NCBI GenBank assembly: GCA_944472135.2
Contig: OX235263.1
Location: 86,398,721 to 86,462,720, forward strand
Origin: Trichobilharzia regenti
Lineage: Eukaryota; Platyhelminthes; Trematoda; Strigeidida; Schistosomatidae
DNA: 64,000 bases
Direction: 5' to 3'
In this document: positions 59,801-61,274 of the stretch, piece by piece
Numbering within the stretch: the stretch's first letter is position 1
Layout: each line of letters starts with the position of its first letter
Made by a program: the position numbers and the translations under genes
The notes under the pieces: generated by a model
The model's input: the letters and a program-made list of their open reading frames with translations, nothing else
The model's database searches: none
Told to the model about the DNA's origin: nothing

Positions 59801-61274
59801 AAAGTAAATATTTCTTCGCTCAATCTTTCTGTTTTCTAAAGGACTAGATTTTTTATACGAGTTCGACCATGGATTAATATCAGTTAGAGAACCATTGAAA
59901 ACCATCTGCGAGCACTGGACAGCCAGCTGTTTCATCAGCCTAGTTTGGAATCATCGGCAGCACGCAACCACACCGTGGGGTTCGAACCCAAGATCTTCCG
60001 GTTACAAGGCGATATTGATCCCTGATCAAATTCGTATAAATAAATCTAATCCTTACAAACCAAACTCTTGAAAGTTAATCTGATACTCGCTAGTGACTTG
60101 CTACTGGAGAGAGTTGCTTGGAGTTCTTTTGAGAAGTCGTGGCTAATGAAGTCCATCCAGTCACATGTGAGGATGGAGTTCCCGCCGATAAAACTAGTTG
60201 GTGGTAGTGCTAAATATCACGAATTGGTAGAAGTTAGAATTCACAGACTGCCCATGGGATTGGGTCTCAGTGGCTGAATGGTATACGAGCTAGCTTGCCT
60301 TGTAACCGGAATGTCCTGGGTTAGAACCCTGGCAGTGGGTGCGTACTTCCGATGATTCCCAAACTAGGCTGATGAAACAGCTGGCTCTCCAGTACTCGCT
60401 GTTGCTGGTTTTCAATGGTTCTCTCTCTCCCTCTCTCTTTCTCTAACTGATTTTAATTCGTGGTCAAACTCGTATATATACATAATCTGTTTGTTGTTTT
60501 TGTTTTTTATTTATTCAAAAATAAAAATTTAAACTCTCACTTTTAGATTGAAAAACTTTCTATGTCCACTGCTACTAGTCAAGAGAATAAATTAGCAAAA
60601 ATTAATGGTCAAATTTCAGCACTTTGTGAATTGAATCAACTTCTTACTAAAAATGAACAGTTGACTAAAGAAATTCAATCTATCTATCAAGATTATTTGT
60701 GTGTCTCAAGCTTTATCATCAATGGATCGAATCAGTTGAAGAAAAAAACATCACCATTACATTCATTAGATTCAATTTACAATGATCAAGATGTTCTTGT
60801 TGAAGAGGCAATGAATCACCGCATCCCTTCACCTCAAACCATATCAGCTTCACTCCTTGAATCATCATTTCTAACGTCATCACAAAGAGATGTCAATAAA
60901 TTACAGAACTATCTACCATTGTCTATAATACGTGATTCTACGGAGCTACTGAGTACAGATATCGATGTACACAGAGACATACCAGTTACTCCTTCTGGTA
61001 TTAATTATTCTAAAACTATTACTTCTAGTAATAATGATGAAGAAAATAATCATAATGATAAAGTAAGAGATCAAAAAAGATGAGACATGAATTAATTAAA
61101 TATGAATGGAAATTAATTGCAAAGATAACAGATCGTCTATTGTTCATTACATTTGTGCTAATAACGTTCATCTGTTATGCTACTATATTTGTATGGCCTT
61201 TATTATATGGACCTTCGTATCATCACCATTCTCATCATCATCATCGTCACAGAAACTCACGAAAAATCGATTGA
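18029..61274 (+). CDS. Cys-loop receptor gene, non-alpha nicotinic acetylcholine receptor-like subunit (six exons, whole span)
   Basis: Subunit of a pentameric ligand-gated ion channel of the plasma membrane, most like a cation-selective nAChR subunit. Joined exons 18029-18104, 23476-23702, 27844-27953, 44546-45306, 50091-50284 and 60547-61274 total 2096 nt. All five introns are GT-AG and phases agree (1, 0, 2, 1, 0). In order: signal peptide, extracellular domain with WNxxEFGN and WTPD motifs, a 15-residue Cys-loop (C-x13-C), FGSW, TM1, GEK plus TM2, TM3, long intracellular loop, TM4. GEK before TM2, rather than an anion-type Pro-Ala motif, suggests cation selectivity. The vicinal Cys pair of alpha subunits is not visible. 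Exons 4 and 6 contain apparent single-base deletions (three and one); supplying them gives about 699 codons. Family assignment is firm; ligand and partners are inference. Introns total over 41 kb and are packed with retroelements. Confidence 0.88.
18360..19080 (-). mobile_element. SR2/RTE LINE 3' fragment in intron 1
   Basis: Reverse strand shows the KTEMMK-like start (TCATCATCTCTGTTTTGTTT), FTYNAGNIVST-like sequence (GAAACGATGTTACCTGCG) and the distal RTE end at 18360-18600. All frames broken. Confidence 0.65.
19085..19600. other. Unassigned intron 1 sequence
   Basis: Minus frame 19169-19372 shows no recognised domain. Nothing else supported. Confidence 0.4.
19605..20095 (+). mobile_element. 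Decayed hammerhead-bearing SINE copies
   Basis: GTGCTGATAAGTCTCAAACT then ATGAAAC at 19680-19712, and GCTGCTGAAGAGCC then GCTAGAACGAAACAATTGTC at 20008-20045. These are two degraded hammerhead cores in SINE-like context. Confidence 0.5.
20095..20825. other. Intron 1 unique-looking sequence
   Basis: A T-run/GCAG at about 20380-20390 resembles a splice acceptor, but no matching coding exon or donor is supported. No gene seen. Confidence 0.4.
20830..21055 (-). mobile_element. Sm-alpha-like retroposon, decayed
   Basis: Reverse-orientation order of 20830 (GACAGGTTGACGCTTC) and 20920-21050 (GTTAGCAGTAGAATTTAGGA, ATTCAAACCTATTACTC). Hammerhead core lost. Confidence 0.5.
21240..21600 (-). mobile_element. 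SR2/RTE LINE 3' terminus
   Basis: Starts with ATTATCATTCCCTTGGGTTC, the reverse of the RTE 3' end, followed by GTTCCCTGAGGTCCTC and the tail order of 4480-4800. Truncated. Confidence 0.65.
21605..22375. other. Unassigned intron 1 sequence
   Basis: No domain. The frame 21699-21905 is open but has no recognisable motif. Confidence 0.4.
22380..23050. mobile_element. Cluster of tRNA-headed SINE fragments
   Basis: 22390-22570 and 22930-23045 resemble the GTCCCAGTGGCTGAATGG SINE (forward), with hammerhead remnant GACTAGGGCGAAACGGCC near 23020. 22560-22800 resembles, in reverse, the head of the CCTAGG family. Mosaic order suggests nested insertions. Confidence 0.55.
23055..23475. other. Intron 1 end, before exon 2
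   Basis: AT-rich with a pyrimidine-rich run (TTTTCTCTTCTTTTTTTGTC near 23400) before the acceptor at 23475. No other feature. Confidence 0.5.
23476..23702 (+). CDS. nAChR-like gene exon 2: N-terminal extracellular domain
   Basis: Acceptor TTTATTTAG at 23475 and donor CAG|GTCAGT at 23703. Encodes about 75 residues. The stretch from YRYIMKNYELCVRPLKN to NERNQVLTTIMFLEQ matches the conserved start of nAChR extracellular domains: the N-terminal helix, the V-R-P motif, the first beta strands and N-E-(R)-N-Q-x-L-T-T. The frame is open throughout and ends in phase 0. In animal nAChR genes the exon preceding this block commonly carries the signal peptide, in line with exon 1 here. A likely N-glycosylation site (NIS) sits in the middle. 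No frame damage. Confidence 0.92.
23703..24087. other. Intron 2, start
   Basis: 23765-23900 weakly resembles, in reverse, a hammerhead SINE end (GAAAACCAGTGAAACA, CCTAGTTGAGGATC). No gene. Confidence 0.35.
24088..24825 (-). mobile_element. PLE 3' half, minus copy (GIY-YIG endonuclease)
   Basis: Minus strand reads IRIAIPYIKNISEITTRLFK across the loop and arm, then FEIDVVHKPTKSP, one frame break, and DKSNIIYKIYCDYCEKHRIG (GIY-YIG start), RPLPLRIHDHKLAVKRHD, HTDNHGHQFDW. It ends in the hammerhead-like element at 24123-24169. It reaches further upstream than its partner, so the partner is the shorter copy. Confidence 0.88.
24123..24169 (-). ncRNA. PLE-type hammerhead ribozyme motif, mirror copy
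   Basis: Exact reverse complement of 25430-25476, in the left arm of the palindrome. Confidence 0.75.
24826..25511 (+). mobile_element. PLE 3' half, plus copy (GIY-YIG endonuclease)
   Basis: Mirror of the minus copy: endonuclease frame 24871-25203, a second overlapping frame 25067-25453 ending HQIEVCAEDVA. Residues CDYCEKHRIG stand where other PLE copies have CxCG-x-x-YIG. Frame break between linker and endonuclease is the same as in the partner. Confidence 0.88.
25430..25476 (+). ncRNA. PLE-type hammerhead ribozyme motif
   Basis: CTGAAGA (25437-25443), stem II TCGCC-TAGTA-GGGCGA, GAAA (25463-25466), then AGCT, T. Helix I can pair TATGCG with CGTAAA (one mismatch). The self-complementary AGCT would give stem III only as a dimer, as described for PLE hammerheads. 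Activity unknown. Confidence 0.75.
25511..25542. repeat. (TA)n microsatellite at palindrome edge
   Basis: About 16 TA units directly after the right arm. Confidence 0.95.
25660..26465 (-). mobile_element. SR2/RTE LINE 3' fragment
   Basis: 3' end at 25670 (ATTATTATTCCCTTGAGTTC reverse signature). Minus frames include EDRTPGEHREDRGDNNN and GTDEDVKVRQPESER. Same order as other RTE C-termini; truncated. Confidence 0.75.
26520..26810 (+). mobile_element. Hammerhead-SINE, decayed
   Basis: GAAGTTGTATAACAAGTAGG, CAATGACATTGGCC, TGATAGAAGTTAGAATTTAT and the tRNA-like part resemble 31990-32330. The hammerhead core is not preserved. Confidence 0.5.
27310..27490 (-). mobile_element. CCTAGG-family SINE fragment
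   Basis: Reverse: GTGAAACCTAGGTTTTGG with upstream AACCTTGAAGGGATTTATG complement. Related to 43940-44060. Confidence 0.55.
27535..27815 (+). mobile_element. Sm-alpha-like retroposon, decayed
   Basis: B box GGATTCGAACCTCAG, GGAATGTACGTAAACGC, hammerhead at 27611-27672, then TTGCCATCTATCAAAT and, at 27715-27810, the element's other segment in reverse (GACATGTCAAC, ATTGAATTAAAT). Lies just before nAChR exon 3. Confidence 0.65.
27611..27672 (+). ncRNA. Hammerhead-like motif
   Basis: TTGATGA, stem II GTCCCAGATAAGAC, GAAA, then TGCACTTCTTGACGG. Core has U for C at its first position; probably inactive. Confidence 0.55.
27844..27953 (+). CDS. nAChR-like gene exon 3: loop D/loop A region
   Basis: Short 110-nt exon, acceptor CAG at 27841-27843, donor AATAA|GTAAGT at 27954. 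It encodes IWEDVYLKWNETEFGN followed by VRTLRIPAKQIWTPDTYVFN. These are the loop D segment (W-x-D-x-x-L-x-W) and loop A segment (W-x-P-D-x-x-x-x-N) of the ligand-binding domain. It begins in phase 0 and ends with two bases of an Asn codon completed by the first base of exon 4. It lies just downstream of an Sm-alpha-like repeat (27535-27800) and upstream of a decayed RTE fragment. No frame damage. Confidence 0.93.
27990..28730 (-). mobile_element. SR2/RTE LINE 3' fragment, highly decayed
   Basis: Reverse matches to the RTE tail and to SETW/thumb parts (TTTGTGGGTC, GTCTTGCTCTCCC, GCCTGTAGTTCAAATTATG). No open frame of use. Confidence 0.55.
29010..29960 (-). mobile_element. SR2/RTE LINE 3' fragment
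   Basis: Minus frames: FADDDICLISHKMEDMQVMK-like catalytic box near 29870-29900 (DFADDDIC), EDRTPGERRENRGDED, MNVEKTEVMKIPGQ, LYLPNWEASF, GTDEDIKAARIGKARQAF, then the tail to 29020. Longest RTE C-terminus on this strand, broken in several places. Confidence 0.8.
30020..30185 (+). mobile_element. SINE body with RTE-like tail (fragment)
   Basis: GTGAGGCCACCAACTCCATC and GCTTATAGGTTGAAGTCCTA then GTTCCACTTGTC parallel 48085-48195. Confidence 0.5.
30478..30665 (+). mobile_element. tRNA-derived SINE
   Basis: TTGCGTTGGTAGTTCAGTGG is a good A-box-bearing tRNA-like 5' end (Gly-like) and GGTTCCATTC a B box, followed by AGGTTAGATGTGAGGCCAAC, a body shared with 48060-48120. Not scored as a functional tRNA because the 3' half does not fold back to an acceptor stem. 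Confidence 0.6.
30665..31320. other. Unassigned intron 3 sequence
   Basis: No recognisable gene or repeat. Confidence 0.4.
31325..31530 (-). mobile_element. SINE with RTE-like tail
   Basis: Reverse of the 47968-48195 type: GAATGGAACATAAGGCTTCA at the tail and GCTGGCTTCATGCTAGCCCA in the body. Confidence 0.6.
31535..31985. other. Unassigned intron 3 sequence
   Basis: No recognisable feature. Confidence 0.35.
31985..32335 (+). mobile_element. Hammerhead-bearing SINE (CAGCTG family), good copy
   Basis: Order: GAAGACGTCCTAATGAGACG, CACTGGCCAGTTG, GAAGTTAGAATTCATGGGCC, tRNA-like part TCCTGACGGCTGAATGGTCT, hammerhead at 32234-32282, then TTTTCAGTGGTTCCATAATG. Reference copy for this family in the window. 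Confidence 0.75.
32234..32282 (+). ncRNA. Hammerhead-like motif (CAGCTG family)
   Basis: GTAC, CTGATGA (followed by TGA), stem-II-like TCCC-AAACTA-GCG-C, GAAA, self-complementary CAGCTG, TC, then CAGTAC pairing with the 5' GTAC. Stem II is mismatched in this copy. Confidence 0.6.
32395..32600 (-). mobile_element. PLE endonuclease C-terminal fragment
   Basis: Reverse: ACAAACTTTTGTACACAAGG corresponds to the VQK-F end seen at 9570-9600. Short, no frame. Confidence 0.5.
32605..33285. other. Unassigned intron 3 sequence
   Basis: Overlapping open frames on both strands (32641-32889 minus, 32796-33026 plus) have no recognisable motif. They could be PLE N-terminal decay but I cannot show it. Confidence 0.35.
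33290..33960 (-). mobile_element. PLE thumb and GIY-YIG endonuclease, decayed
   Basis: Minus strand near 33625-33510 reads TSTCTYKFTCSYGAECIGRT then MRRLVKRAREHCPAWLAKA: a GIY-YIG-type domain with CIG in place of YIG. Thumb remnants extend to 33960. Broken into short frames. Confidence 0.75.
34140..35275 (+). mobile_element. SR2/RTE LINE RT, 5'-truncated, longest plus copy
   Basis: Plus frames give IFINLIQQLYNNGTCQVIHN, NTGVRQGCLLSPMIFLIVVD (RT motif B), DDLCLMSHKIEDLQ (motif C region, first residue of xADD altered), NIDKTEVMKITNQ, FTYLGNIVSTTG, SETW, RKWRWIGHSL and a tail with GTTCCACTAGGAACTCAAGG plus an AATAAT tail. About five frame changes. No endonuclease domain; a retrotransposition-dead copy. 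Confidence 0.88.
35410..35590 (-). mobile_element. PLE 3' UTR segment with TA run
   Basis: Matches 8990-9170: CCGAGTAGACTCTTCACTAT, TA run at 35470-35488, GGTGTGAATACATAAAATAA, TTGTTAACTGTCAAG. Confidence 0.65.
35590..35795 (+). mobile_element. Hammerhead-bearing SINE, decayed
   Basis: GTCCCAATGGCTGAATGACC, CACTACTGAAGAGTCCCAAA, CTAGGAAAAAACAAC: core CTGAAGA with GAAA mutated to AAAA. Confidence 0.6.
35950..36260 (+). mobile_element. SR2/RTE LINE 3' terminus
   Basis: RKW-like GAGAAAATGGAATACGCC, CACCAGGCCCTCGGGTGGCA and CCCTATGTTCCACCTAGAAC. Short 5'-truncated copy. Confidence 0.6.
36265..37150. mobile_element. PLE 3' ends arranged as a diverged fold-back, with end segment
   Basis: 36265-36420 matches 9280-9440 (minus); 36425-36780 matches the reverse of 12350-12700; 36810-37080 matches 10480-10740 (plus). 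Two opposite PLE 3' UTRs flank an end segment with TA run 36521-36540. Confidence 0.65.
37150..37885. other. Unassigned intron 3 sequence with TA run
   Basis: Contains a TA microsatellite at 37623-37648. Plus frame 37343-37552 has no recognised domain. Confidence 0.4.
37890..38480. mobile_element. Inverted pair of hammerhead-bearing SINEs
   Basis: 37890-38170 is reverse (GAACAGCTGTTTTTGCC, AACCTTTTCGGTTATAAGG) and 38200-38480 forward (GTTAGAATTCACG, GCTGAATGGTCTACC, hammerhead 38386-38433). Tail to tail outward, heads inward. Confidence 0.7.
38386..38433 (+). ncRNA. Hammerhead-like motif
   Basis: CTGATGATGA, stem II ATCCC-AAACTA-GGAC, GAAA, then GAGTTATCC (family CAGCTGTCC). Stem III palindrome is damaged. 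Confidence 0.55.
38485..38935. other. Unassigned intron 3 sequence
   Basis: No recognisable feature. Confidence 0.35.
38940..39110 (-). mobile_element. PLE endonuclease fragment of the palindrome family
   Basis: Minus strand reads DVHSFLHMNS, TPIQLEQWENLSDRRQTELQ and RIPAGL, aligning with DIHSLISLHT, QFDWDNQTSN and QECQRIFRRL of 24396-24728. Confidence 0.6.
39285..39795 (-). mobile_element. LINE RT C-terminal fragment (same family as 54490-56785)
   Basis: Minus frame 39511-39744: MRVEDMKRLAVFDRGCLRSI, NWYNKVSNIEIRYRVQGKEG, KLHRLRWLGYVLRMPSHRLP. The 3' end, with QNRCQWR-like sequence, runs to 39285. This is the post-RT region common to trematode LINEs. Confidence 0.8.
39880..40085 (-). mobile_element. 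Sm-alpha-like retroposon, decayed
   Basis: GTCTGGTCGATTGATTTGGA and GTAGAATCCAGAATCCTG in the order of the 5' part and terminal repeat of the element. Hammerhead core mostly gone. Confidence 0.45.
40085..40885. other. Unassigned intron 3 sequence
   Basis: No recognisable feature. Confidence 0.4.
40891..41090 (+). mobile_element. tRNA-headed SINE
   Basis: GTGCGTCGGTGGCACAGTGG, B box GGTTCGAGCCC, GGTCGGCCTGCAAAATTTGG, CTGTAATCAAAGATAAAGAT tail. The frames read across it are artefacts. Confidence 0.88.
41453..41793 (+). mobile_element. Sm-alpha-like retroposon, best preserved copy
   Basis: About 340 bases: 5' segment with TTTTCCCATCGATTGATTGG, a 33-base inverted repeat (41571-41603 and 41759-41791, one mismatch) enclosing a tRNA-like part (GGCCAAGTGGTCTAGTGG A-box region, GGTTCGGGCCTC B box) and a hammerhead. 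Length and parts match the schistosome Sm-alpha satellite-like family. Confidence 0.88.
41711..41785 (+). ncRNA. Hammerhead ribozyme of Sm-alpha-like element
   Basis: Helix I CCAG pairs with CTGG (41758-41761). Core CTGACGA at 41723-41729, stem II GTCC-CAAATA-GGAC, GAAA at 41744-41747, minimal stem III AT/AT closing GCGCTTT, and an AUU triplet at the cleavage site. All invariant core bases are kept (N7 is C). Stem III is shorter than usual, so activity is uncertain. Confidence 0.82.
41860..43400 (-). mobile_element. Penelope-like element, RT and GIY-YIG endonuclease
   Basis: Minus frame 42590-43144 (184 codons) holds DPLGPLLTDIYISCIESL (motif B), RRYVDDIVFISDK (catalytic YVDD), DNCLPFLDILLSRQ and the thumb SVRYKRALVRCLFSRIKRIC. 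Frame 42276-42509 reads HCIYQFECTCGHTYIGRTHL, the endonuclease. The two are in different frames, and RT fingers upstream (43144-43400) are broken. It is the most complete PLE catalytic core here. Confidence 0.88.
43464..43650 (+). mobile_element. tRNA-headed SINE, diverged
   Basis: TACGTCAGTGGCACAGCGGT, box-B-like GGTTCTATCTCC, CAGTCTGCTAAATTTTG, GGAGTCAAGCTATAATCAAA. Confidence 0.75.
43800..44430. mobile_element. Inverted pair of CCTAGG-family SINEs
   Basis: 43810-44130 is reverse and 44220-44425 forward. The forward copy has AGCTCACTGGTAAGGTCTCT and GGAGGTTCGAATCTCAG (A and B boxes), then CTGACTAGTAAGTGCC and CTAGCGCGCAAGCTAGGTCC. The reverse copy keeps ACCTAGGTTTCGTGCTAG. Heads point inward around a short spacer, directly upstream of nAChR exon 4. 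Confidence 0.78.
44546..45306 (+). CDS. nAChR-like gene exon 4: Cys-loop, loop C region, TM1 and TM2 (frame disrupted three times)
   Basis: Acceptor TTTTTCAG at 44545, donor ATAG|GTAAGT at 45307. It opens with ADHINSGF and GKVTWSIPVQLKTSC, then the Cys-loop CKVDITLFPFDYQNC (corrected residues about 172-186) and FGSW. A Ser/Asp/Asn-rich insert follows, then a Thr/Pro-rich stretch where loop C should be, then LYLQRRSFFYIWNIVVPC (TM1 from about residue 331), SGEKVTL and TM2 ending LIAERVPP. The frame shifts by one base near 44847-44849, 44888-44889 and 45220-45221. Each looks like a single missing base, and together they return to the original frame. The first two lie in low-complexity sequence and are less certain; the third interrupts the conserved start of TM2. 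No vicinal Cys pair is seen, so it is probably non-alpha. Confidence 0.88.
45440..47170 (+). mobile_element. Penelope-like element, RT thumb and GIY-YIG endonuclease, split by a solo LTR
   Basis: Frame 45712-46008: QFTYKVESQEGELPMLDCSV, DFQSSHPKSVKLGLVKCL. After the LTR at 46054-46360, frame 46595-46852 has PCRNDCQIKYIGQTSKTW (endonuclease) and KIRNLENSSAIAL. 46990-47070 includes a CCTAGG-type hammerhead-like remnant (CTGAGGAGTGCC, GATATCTAGGTCC). Confidence 0.78.
46054..46360 (+). mobile_element. Solo LTR (307 bp) of an LTR retrotransposon
   Basis: Begins TGTGGTGAGAGCAGG and ends TTGTTACA (TG...CA), flanked by ATAG at 46050-46053 and 46361-46364. A TATA-like ATATATATAAATAC lies at about 46290. 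Lies inside a PLE whose coding order continues on both sides. No internal retroviral-type region. Confidence 0.6.
47220..47452. mobile_element. Fold-back of hammerhead-SINE ends
   Basis: 47225-47305 (reverse: AACCGTTCAAAACCAGGAGT) and 47320-47435 (forward: CCGATGATTCCCAAACAG, CCTGGTTTTCAATGGTTCTC) are inverted copies of the same segment; the forward hammerhead lacks its GAAA. Confidence 0.65.
47455..47960. other. Unassigned intron 4 sequence
   Basis: Plus frame 47652-47870 has no recognised domain. Confidence 0.4.
47968..48195 (+). mobile_element. SINE: tRNA head, unique body, RTE-like 3' tail
   Basis: Head GTGCGTCGGTGGCACAGAGG with B box GGTTCGAGCCCC (same head as 12711). The body (TAAGGAGGAAAGGTTGGGCA) differs from that family, and the 3' tail GGAACCCTATGTTCCACTGA resembles SR2/RTE ends. 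Suggests mobilisation by the RTE machinery. Confidence 0.75.
48540..48705 (-). mobile_element. Sm-alpha-like retroposon, reverse, with hammerhead remnant
   Basis: Reverse strand: GGTTGACGAGTCTAGACAGG then ACGAAAC, and GGTTCGAGTCCATGT-type B box. One changed core base. Confidence 0.65.
48718..48899 (-). mobile_element. tRNA-headed SINE
   Basis: Reverse of the 12711 type; B box in reverse GGGTCGAACCC near 48838. Confidence 0.85.
49015..49240 (-). mobile_element. SINE with RTE-like tail
   Basis: TTCTGAGTGGAACATAGGGC (tail) to GCCTCATGTCCAACCTTCAG and GGCGGATCGAATCC (B box in reverse). Confidence 0.65.
49240..50090. other. Unassigned end of intron 4
   Basis: Only the pyrimidine-rich tract and acceptor of exon 5 (50060-50090) are clear. 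Confidence 0.4.
50091..50284 (+). CDS. nAChR-like gene exon 5: TM3 and start of cytoplasmic loop
   Basis: Acceptor TTCTCAAG at 50090, donor ATA|GTAAGC at 50285. The first two bases complete the Gly codon split by the previous intron, reading LIG-VYMTSVMTLTVGS across the junction. Encodes TM3 (about corrected residues 394-415), then VINLDSRG and a basic stretch APKFLRRLMQTR typical of the start of the TM3-TM4 loop. Open in one frame, ends in phase 0. Flanked downstream by hammerhead-bearing SINE copies (50345 onward). Confidence 0.92.
50345..50960. mobile_element. Inverted pair of hammerhead-bearing SINEs
   Basis: 50350-50580 reverse (GAACCATTAAAAACCAGC, GGGATTCGAACCC) and 50600-50960 forward (GGGTCCCAGTGGCTGAATGG, GGTTAGAACCC, AATGATTCCCAAACTAGG, GATGAAACAGCTGG). 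The forward copy is nearly identical to 60100-60470. Confidence 0.75.
50962..50986. repeat. (TA)n microsatellite at SINE end
   Basis: TA run abutting the 3' end of the forward hammerhead SINE. Confidence 0.9.
51010..51215 (-). mobile_element. Hammerhead-bearing SINE
   Basis: Reverse: TTTGTTTCGTCCTAGTTTAA, GGGTTCGAACTC, GGTTATAAGGCAAGCTCG. Confidence 0.65.
51430..52290 (+). mobile_element. SR2/RTE LINE 3' fragment
   Basis: Plus: LKDLQVKITKMSAEAGSEDK-like start, GATGAAGATAACCAACGAAC, TSSGADEDVKARQPELER-like sequence, QFFYTG, and tail ACTCAAGGGAACAGTAGC. Many stops. Confidence 0.7.
52295..53260. other. Unassigned intron 5 sequence
   Basis: Plus frame 52960-53235 is open but unrecognised. No RNA or clear repeat. 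Confidence 0.35.
53265..53725 (+). mobile_element. SR2/RTE LINE 3' terminus
   Basis: ACTACATACTCAAGATCAGATGG-like sequence, GAAACCGAAATGCG and GAGGCCCTATGTTCCAGTAA with an ATAATAATGG tail. Confidence 0.6.
53776..53838. repeat. (TA)n(GA)n microsatellite
   Basis: TA run passing directly into a GA run. Confidence 0.95.
53930..54485 (-). mobile_element. PLE GIY-YIG endonuclease and 3' end
   Basis: Minus frame 54253-54501: IPCNGCEVSYIGRTGRSQST then RLLEHDNFARPRIVDPAKLN and LEKSRA. 3' end with AATTATTGCTCATGATCATA hairpin. Close to the 1085-1852 type. Confidence 0.8.
54490..56785 (+). mobile_element. Non-LTR LINE reverse transcriptase (RTE/CR1-like), decayed
   Basis: Plus strand, in order: ERKLLKSKLTRSLRNDRDQW, TSLKQGKAAGLDGMTPEVFK (RT start), a FLDLKAVYDSVD motif A, GVHQGCPP motif B, FSDDIVLHP motif C (usual YADD changed), then CVDHFTYLGSCISQ, then VTWYYKV|SSIEVRL split by a solo LTR, KLH remnant and GDMAQNR-type end to 56785. 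Missing N-terminal endonuclease; many stops. Related piece at 39285-39795. Confidence 0.85.
56142..56461 (+). mobile_element. Solo LTR (320 bp) inserted in the LINE, with 5-bp target duplication
   Basis: Begins TGTTAATCGCG and ends CCTACA, flanked by GTGAG at 56137-56141 and 56462-56466. It has TATA-like CGATATAAC at about 56246 and a polyadenylation signal AATAAA at about 56302. Removing it with one GTGAG rejoins the LINE frame VTWYYKV to SSIEVRL. Orientation inferred from the AATAAA. 5-bp duplications fit gypsy or BEL-type elements. Confidence 0.85.
56934..57108 (-). mobile_element. tRNA-headed SINE
   Basis: Reverse of the 12711 type: GGATCGAACCTCGGACCATG, AACCACTGTGCCACCGACGC. Confidence 0.85.
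57170..57465 (-). mobile_element. PLE fragment, start of endonuclease
   Basis: Minus frame 57155-57364 ends PIKKINIIYQITCD (GIY-YIG start). The preceding part parallels 1620-1850. Confidence 0.6.
57655..58445 (+). mobile_element. SR2/RTE LINE 3' fragment
   Basis: Plus: VNTEKTEVTIPGQRQ, SINRRNLKETTSFTYRS, RRTELTRISKRGLGRQ, SVLLYGSETW-like sequence, CRKKWRWIGEN, NPNGKRRAGHQREAAVTWRR. Ends GCTGAAGCCCTATGTTTCTC. Frames shift about three times. Its last 90 bases form the outer part of a fold-back. Confidence 0.75.
58354..59094. repeat. Fold-back, arms 58354-58659 and 58790-59094
   Basis: Arms of about 305 bases are reverse complements except for a small indel and very few mismatches near 58595 and 58855. 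The loop is 130 bases. The arms contain the RTE 3' end plus its downstream flank, so flanking DNA was copied with the element end. Confidence 0.93.
59100..59840 (+). mobile_element. PLE endonuclease C-terminus and 3' UTR with terminal fold-back
   Basis: 59113-59167 and 59277-59331 are 55-base inverted repeats around a PLE end segment. The minus frame 59085-59300 encodes RLLHIAEAVGIHPKKPNLCV then QKKFVQP. 59280-59840 is a plus-strand PLE 3' UTR like 15840-16275. Confidence 0.7.
59850..60480. mobile_element. Inverted pair of hammerhead-bearing SINEs before exon 6
   Basis: 59855-60060 is reverse (GAACCATTGAAAACCATCTG, TTCCGGTTACAAGG) and 60070-60480 forward (TCAGTGGCTGAATGGTATAC, GGTTAGAACCC, hammerhead remnant 60341-60396 with CCGATGATTCCC and GATGAAACAGCTGG). 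A CT run (60420-60443) follows. Confidence 0.75.
60547..61274 (+). CDS. nAChR-like gene exon 6: cytoplasmic loop, TM4 and stop (one frameshift)
   Basis: Acceptor TTTTAG at 60546. It begins IEKLSMSTATSQENK and runs through a hydrophilic loop rich in Ser, Asn and Gln with short helical heptad-like parts (ALCELNQLLTKNEQL). The frame then hits TGA at 61081, right after a six-A run (61073-61078). One base on, the second frame reads YEWKLIAKITDRLLFITFVL, an nAChR MA helix and TM4 (about corrected residues 655-678), then a His-rich tail (HHHHRHR) and stop at 61272-61274. One missing A in the homopolymer explains the break. A 17-nt intron (GTAAGA...AAAAAG) would also join the frames but is too short to be credible. 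Confidence 0.88.

Noticed and set aside
44000..61000. Anion-selective acetylcholine-gated chloride channel (known in schistosomes)
   Set aside because: The TM1-TM2 linker keeps GEK, not the Pro-Ala type motif of anion channels. Kept only as a remote alternative because this area has a frame break.
61060..61080. A very short intron (GTAAGA...AAAAAG, 17 nt) explaining the exon 6 break
   Set aside because: Far below any credible intron size; one missing A in an A6 run is simpler.
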